Positions 60,773-64,000 of a stretch of 64,000 nt of DNA are shown here, one piece after another (position 1 is the first letter of the stretch; each line of letters begins with the position of its first letter). A model generated the notes under the pieces. It saw only the letters and a program-made list of their open reading frames with translations, was not told the origin of the DNA and searched no databases. Made by a program: the position numbers and the translations under genes. The stretch comes from Spongiivirga citrea (lineage in GTDB: Bacteria > Bacteroidota > Bacteroidia > Flavobacteriales > Flavobacteriaceae). The stretch spans positions 682,001 to 746,000 of the forward strand of contig NZ_JAABOQ010000001.1 of the NCBI RefSeq assembly GCF_010671565.1, read 5' to 3'.

Positions 60773-62188
60773 ATGAAAAAAGATGATACCATATTAATTG
60801 TTGGTGCAGGCTTGTGTGGCAGTTTGCTGGCTTTGCGTTTAGGTCAACGTGGTTTTACAGTGAATGTTTATGAAAAGCGACCTGATCTGCGTAAAGTAGA
60901 TATTAGCGCAGGACGTTCTATTAATCTAGCTTTTTCAGATCGAGGAAATAAAGGCATGAAATTGGTCGACCTTGAAGAAAAAGTAAAAGAATTATGCATC
61001 CCGATGAATGGGCGTATGATTCATGATAAAGAAGGTAATACATTCTTGTCCAACTACAGCGGCCGTGATTATGAATATATCAACTCGATTTCTCGGGGTG
61101 ATCTTAATGCATTGTTATTAGACGAAGCAGAGAAACACCCTAAAGTGAATGTTCATTTTAATACCTCATGTAAGAAGGTAGACTTTGAAAATACCAAGGC
61201 CTATTTTAAAAATTACAATACAAAATCTGAGTTTACCCAAACGGCAGATGTTATTATCGCCACGGACGGTGCCGGATCAGCATTACGGAAAAGCTATTAT
61301 TTAGAACGTAAATTCTTATTTAGTTTTTCACAAAACTACCTTACTCATGGGTACAAAGAATTAAGCATCCTTCCTACCGAAAACGGAGGTTATAAAACCT
61401 ATAAAAATGCCTTACATATTTGGCCAAGAGGTGATTTTATGATTATCGCGCTACCAAATCTAGATGGCAGCTTTACCGTTACCTTGTTTTTAAGTTATGA
61501 AGAAGGTGAATACAATTTTAACAATCTCACCAATCCAGAAATCGTTACTGAATTCTTTAAAAAGGAATTTCCAGATGCTTTAGAGATTATGCCCAATTTG
61601 GTCGAGGACTTTTTTGAAAATCCGACAGCTCCATTGGGCACGATAAAATGCTCACCATGGCATTATAAAGGCAATACATTATTAATGGGTGATAGTGCCC
61701 ATGCCATAGTACCTTTTTACGGTCAAGGCATGAATGCTTCTTTTGAAGATGTAGTTGAATTTGATGCAGTATTAGATGAAGAGCATGAAAGTTGGGAAGC
61801 AGTTTTTAAAGCCTATCAAAAACGTCGAAAAAAAGATACTGATGCAATTGCCGATCTTGCTATTGACAATTTTCATGAGATGAAAGATCATGTCGCAAAT
61901 CCGATTTTTCAGGAAAAAAGAAAATTGGAAATGGCTCTTGAAGACCAATTTCCAAAAGACTATTCCTCAAAATATTCCTTGGTGACTTTTAATGAACATA
62001 TAGGTTATCGAGAAGCCATGATAAAAGGTCGCGCTCAGGATGAAGCAATTTTAAATATGATTGCTGATGGTGATATTGAAATTAAAGATAATATGTCAAA
62101 AGAAGTACTTGCCGACGCTTTAAAAAGGGTACAAGAAGTAACCAATACCATTTTAAAGCATGACCGTATAGCCGAATTAAAAGAATAA
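60773..62188 (+). CDS. kmo: kynurenine 3-monooxygenase
   Basis: A 471-residue FAD-dependent monooxygenase that makes 3-hydroxykynurenine from kynurenine with NADPH and oxygen. The dinucleotide motif GAGLCG is at 11-16, followed by YEKRPDLRK and AGRSINLAFSDRG; the second FAD motif is GDSAHAIVPFYGQGMNASFE near residue 306. The C-terminal part (about 385-471) is helical, as in the family. The gene is 3 nt from both neighbours. Confidence 0.95.
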   Translation: MKKDDTILIVGAGLCGSLLALRLGQRGFTVNVYEKRPDLRKVDISAGRSINLAFSDRGNKGMKLVDLEEKVKELCIPMNGRMIHDKEGNTFLSNYSGRDYEYINSISRGDLNALLLDEAEKHPKVNVHFNTSCKKVDFENTKAYFKNYNTKSEFTQTADVIIATDGAGSALRKSYYLERKFLFSFSQNYLTHGYKELSILPTENGGYKTYKNALHIWPRGDFMIIALPNLDGSFTVTLFLSYEEGEYNFNNLTNPEIVTEFFKKEFPDALEIMPNLVEDFFENPTAPLGTIKCSPWHYKGNTLLMGDSAHAIVPFYGQGMNASFEDVVEFDAVLDEEHESWEAVFKAYQKRRKKDTDAIADLAIDNFHEMKDHVANPIFQEKRKLEMALEDQFPKDYSSKYSLVTFNEHIGYREAMIKGRAQDEAILNMIADGDIEIKDNMSKEVLADALKRVQEVTNTILKHDRIAELKE

Positions 62189-62191
62189 CTA

Positions 62192-62596
62192 ATGGAAGAA
62201 AAGAAAGTTACGCCCCGAGGCGCTTACCCGCATACAAAGAGAGTTGGCGATTTTATTTTTGTTTCTGGAACCAGTTCACGCCGTGCAGACAATACTATCG
62301 CTGGAGTTGATATCATTGATGAGATGGGAACGAAGCGACTAAATATTGAAGTCCAAACACGTGAAGTCATAAACAATATCGAGAAAAATTTAGGAAATGA
62401 AGGCGCTACTCTAGCCGATGTGGTTGATGTCACCTCTTTTCTAGTTAATATGAATGACTTTGCAGGATACAATAAAGCCTATGCAGAGTTTTTTAATTCA
62501 GAAACCGGTCCAGCCAGAACAACAGTTGCCGTGCATCAATTACCACATCCCGATTTAGTAGTTGAGATTAAAGTGATGGCTTATAAGCCAGTTTAG
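62192..62596 (+). CDS. RidA-family protein, probable 2-aminomuconate deaminase
   Basis: A 134-residue protein of the YjgF/RidA fold, with [33 protein letters not shown] and the C-terminal [19 protein letters not shown]. The Arg and Glu typical of the active site (ARTTV and VEIK) are present. In this operon, between kmo and an aldehyde dehydrogenase, it is most likely the deaminase that removes ammonia from 2-aminomuconate in the 3-hydroxyanthranilate route. A general imine deaminase is the alternative. Confidence 0.8.
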   Translation: MEEKKVTPRGAYPHTKRVGDFIFVSGTSSRRADNTIAGVDIIDEMGTKRLNIEVQTREVINNIEKNLGNEGATLADVVDVTSFLVNMNDFAGYNKAYAEFFNSETGPARTTVAVHQLPHPDLVVEIKVMAYKPV

Positions 62597-62617
62597 AATT
62601 TAGAAACGTTGAAAAAC

Positions 62618-64000
62618 ATGACCATACAAAACTTCATAAATGGCGAATATATAAATCCAGTTGATAATAATTGGATAGATAACTATTGTCCAGCGAATGG
62701 TGAAGTGTATGGTAAAATCCCTGATTCTTCATCAAAAGATATTGAAACAGCGGTTGATGCAGCTGAAAAAGCATTTAAGCAATGGTCTAATACCAATATT
62801 GATGAGCGTAGTGCTATTCTTTTAAAAATTGCAGACAGAATTGAATCTCAAATTGATTTACTAGCTAAAGCAGAAAGCAAAGACAATGGAAAACCTGTTA
62901 ATCTAGCAAAATCTGTTGATATCCCGAGAGCTGCAAGCAACTTTCGGTTTTTTGGGCATGCCATAACACAATTCGCTAGTGAGTCGCATGAAAGTATTGG
63001 TCAAAACGCAATAAATTATACCCTAAGACAACCATTGGGTGTTGTTGGCTGTATCTCTCCCTGGAATCTGCCTTTGTATTTATTCACATGGAAAATCGCG
63101 CCAGCAATCGCAACTGGTAACTGTGTAATTGCAAAACCCAGCGAGGTAACGCCAATGACTGCTTATTTACTTGGAGAAATTTGCAATAAAGCTGGATTAC
63201 CAAAAGGAGTGCTAAATATTGTTCATGGGAAAGGCTCATCAACAGGTCAAGCTATTATTGAACATTCACAAATAAAAGCCATTTCATTTACTGGTGGCAC
63301 AAAAACAGGAGCTCATATCGCATCTGTTGCCGCTCCAAAATTCAAGAAACTATCTCTTGAATTAGGTGGAAAAAACCCAAATATCATTTTTGCTGATTGT
63401 GACTATGATGAGATGTTAAGTACTACGGTAAGATCTTCCTTTTCTAATCAAGGGCAAATATGTTTATGCGGTTCACGAATCTTTATTGAAGAGCGCATTT
63501 ACGAAAAATTCAAAGCCGATTTTATCCAAAAAGTAAGTCAGTTAAAGGTCGGAGATCCAGCCGACAGTAATTCTGATCTCGGTGCATTAGTATCTAAAGA
63601 ACATTTAGATAAGGTAATAACTTACATAGCATCCGCAGATAAAGAAGGAGGAAGCATTTTGTATGGAGGAGAAAAAATAACGGTTTCCGGTTTGGAAGAT
63701 GGTTACTACCTAAACCCGACAATTATTGAAGTTGAAAGTAATTCATGTAAACTAAATCAAGAGGAAATTTTTGGCCCTGTAGTTACCATAATGCCTTTTA
63801 AAAATGAAGACGAAGTTTTAAAAATGGCAAACGATACTATTTATGGTTTATCAACCACTTTGTGGACCAACGACCTAAAACGCACAATGCGAATGACAAA
63901 GGCACTACAAAGTGGTATTGTTTGGGTAAACACTTGGATGATGCGAGATCTTCGCACTCCTTTTGGTGGAGTAAAAAATAGCGGAGTCGGTCGAGAAGGT
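62618..64000 (+). CDS. aldehyde dehydrogenase, probable 2-aminomuconate-semialdehyde dehydrogenase (partial)
   Basis: The reading frame runs 461 codons from the ATG at 62618 to the window end without a stop; about 20-25 residues are missing. It has WNLPLYLFTWKIAPAIATGN, SFTGGTKTGAHIA, the catalytic Glu248 in LELGGKNPN and Cys282 in GQICLCGSR, then EEIFGPVVTIMPF and RTPFGGVKNSGVGREG. Sequence and operon position fit the dehydrogenase that oxidises 2-aminomuconate semialdehyde (or the hydroxymuconate analogue) with NAD. Other aldehyde substrates cannot be excluded. Confidence 0.88.
   Translation, partial: MTIQNFINGEYINPVDNNWIDNYCPANGEVYGKIPDSSSKDIETAVDAAEKAFKQWSNTNIDERSAILLKIADRIESQIDLLAKAESKDNGKPVNLAKSVDIPRAASNFRFFGHAITQFASESHESIGQNAINYTLRQPLGVVGCISPWNLPLYLFTWKIAPAIATGNCVIAKPSEVTPMTAYLLGEICNKAGLPKGVLNIVHGKGSSTGQAIIEHSQIKAISFTGGTKTGAHIASVAAPKFKKLSLELGGKNPNIIFADCDYDEMLSTTVRSSFSNQGQICLCGSRIFIEERIYEKFKADFIQKVSQLKVGDPADSNSDLGALVSKEHLDKVITYIASADKEGGSILYGGEKITVSGLEDGYYLNPTIIEVESNSCKLNQEEIFGPVVTIMPFKNEDEVLKMANDTIYGLSTTLWTNDLKRTMRMTKALQSGIVWVNTWMMRDLRTPFGGVKNSGVGREG

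Noticed and set aside
1-64000. CRISPR arrays, tRNA or rRNA genes, insertion sequences, prophage genes
   Set aside because: No regular spacer repeats, cloverleaf-type sequences with TTC-loop consensus, transposase motifs or phage-type genes were found on reading both strands.

Overview
The window is ordinary chromosomal DNA of a member of the Bacteroidota, most likely class Flavobacteriia. The evidence is AT-rich DNA, A-rich leaders instead of Shine-Dalgarno sequences, recurrent TAnnTTTG promoter boxes, a SusC/SusD outer-membrane pair, lipoproteins with acidic residues after the lipidated Cys, a fused HPRT-adenylate kinase, and families typical of this class (DUF5723, DUF1569, FG-GAP/UnbV lipoproteins). 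I see no rRNA, tRNA, CRISPR array, insertion sequence, prophage or plasmid gene.

Layout. Positions 1-17.4 kb hold one minus-strand superoperon, rpsL-rpsG-fusA-rpsJ, a 201-nt gap, then rplC to rplQ (S10, spc and alpha clusters joined, with secY, infA, rpmJ and rpoA), followed by the start of a carA-like gene cut by the window edge. tuf, map and adk, common in such clusters elsewhere, are absent; an adk domain appears at 41.4-42.6 kb fused to HPRT. The plus-strand block 17.8-25.1 kb encodes a SusC-type TonB-dependent transporter, its SusD-like lipoprotein, a third lipoprotein and an arylsulfotransferase-like propeller lipoprotein. It meets tail to tail a 1098-residue FG-GAP/UnbV lipoprotein.

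Positions 28.4-47.9 kb are mostly housekeeping: an RlmB-type rRNA methyltransferase, rhomboid protease, RarA, a three-gene envelope set including a DUF5723 protein, a YjjG-type HAD phosphatase, a polysaccharide-deacetylase-like protein without recognisable catalytic motifs, RadC, a DUF1569 protein, a 53-residue membrane protein behind a dyad operator, an Mpl-type ligase, a TPR protein, Obg, HPRT-Adk, PurK-PurE, an M3 peptidase and a glycosyltransferase.

Positions 48.0-51.5 kb hold a GbsR/MarR-type regulator, a small membrane protein, a DCC-family protein, a TIGR01777 epimerase-like protein, an ECF sigma factor and a probable small anti-sigma factor. A TTTCA-N8-TGAAA palindrome lies before both the regulator and the following operon, which is the clearest new regulatory signal in the window. 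Then come a UbiA-like membrane protein, gcvP, a lipoprotein, a second glycosyltransferase, an acidic conserved protein and an MFS transporter. From 58.9 kb to the end is a tryptophan/kynurenine catabolic operon: kynU, a PaiB-like FMN protein, kmo, a RidA-family candidate 2-aminomuconate deaminase and an aldehyde dehydrogenase cut by the window end.

Nothing here is a clearly undescribed multi-gene system. The best leads are the paired GbsR-type operators, the dyad before the 53-residue membrane protein, structured gaps inside the ribosomal superoperon (notably before rpsD and between rpsJ and rplC), promoter boxes 3-5 nt before start codons that suggest leaderless mRNAs, and the degenerate deacetylase.
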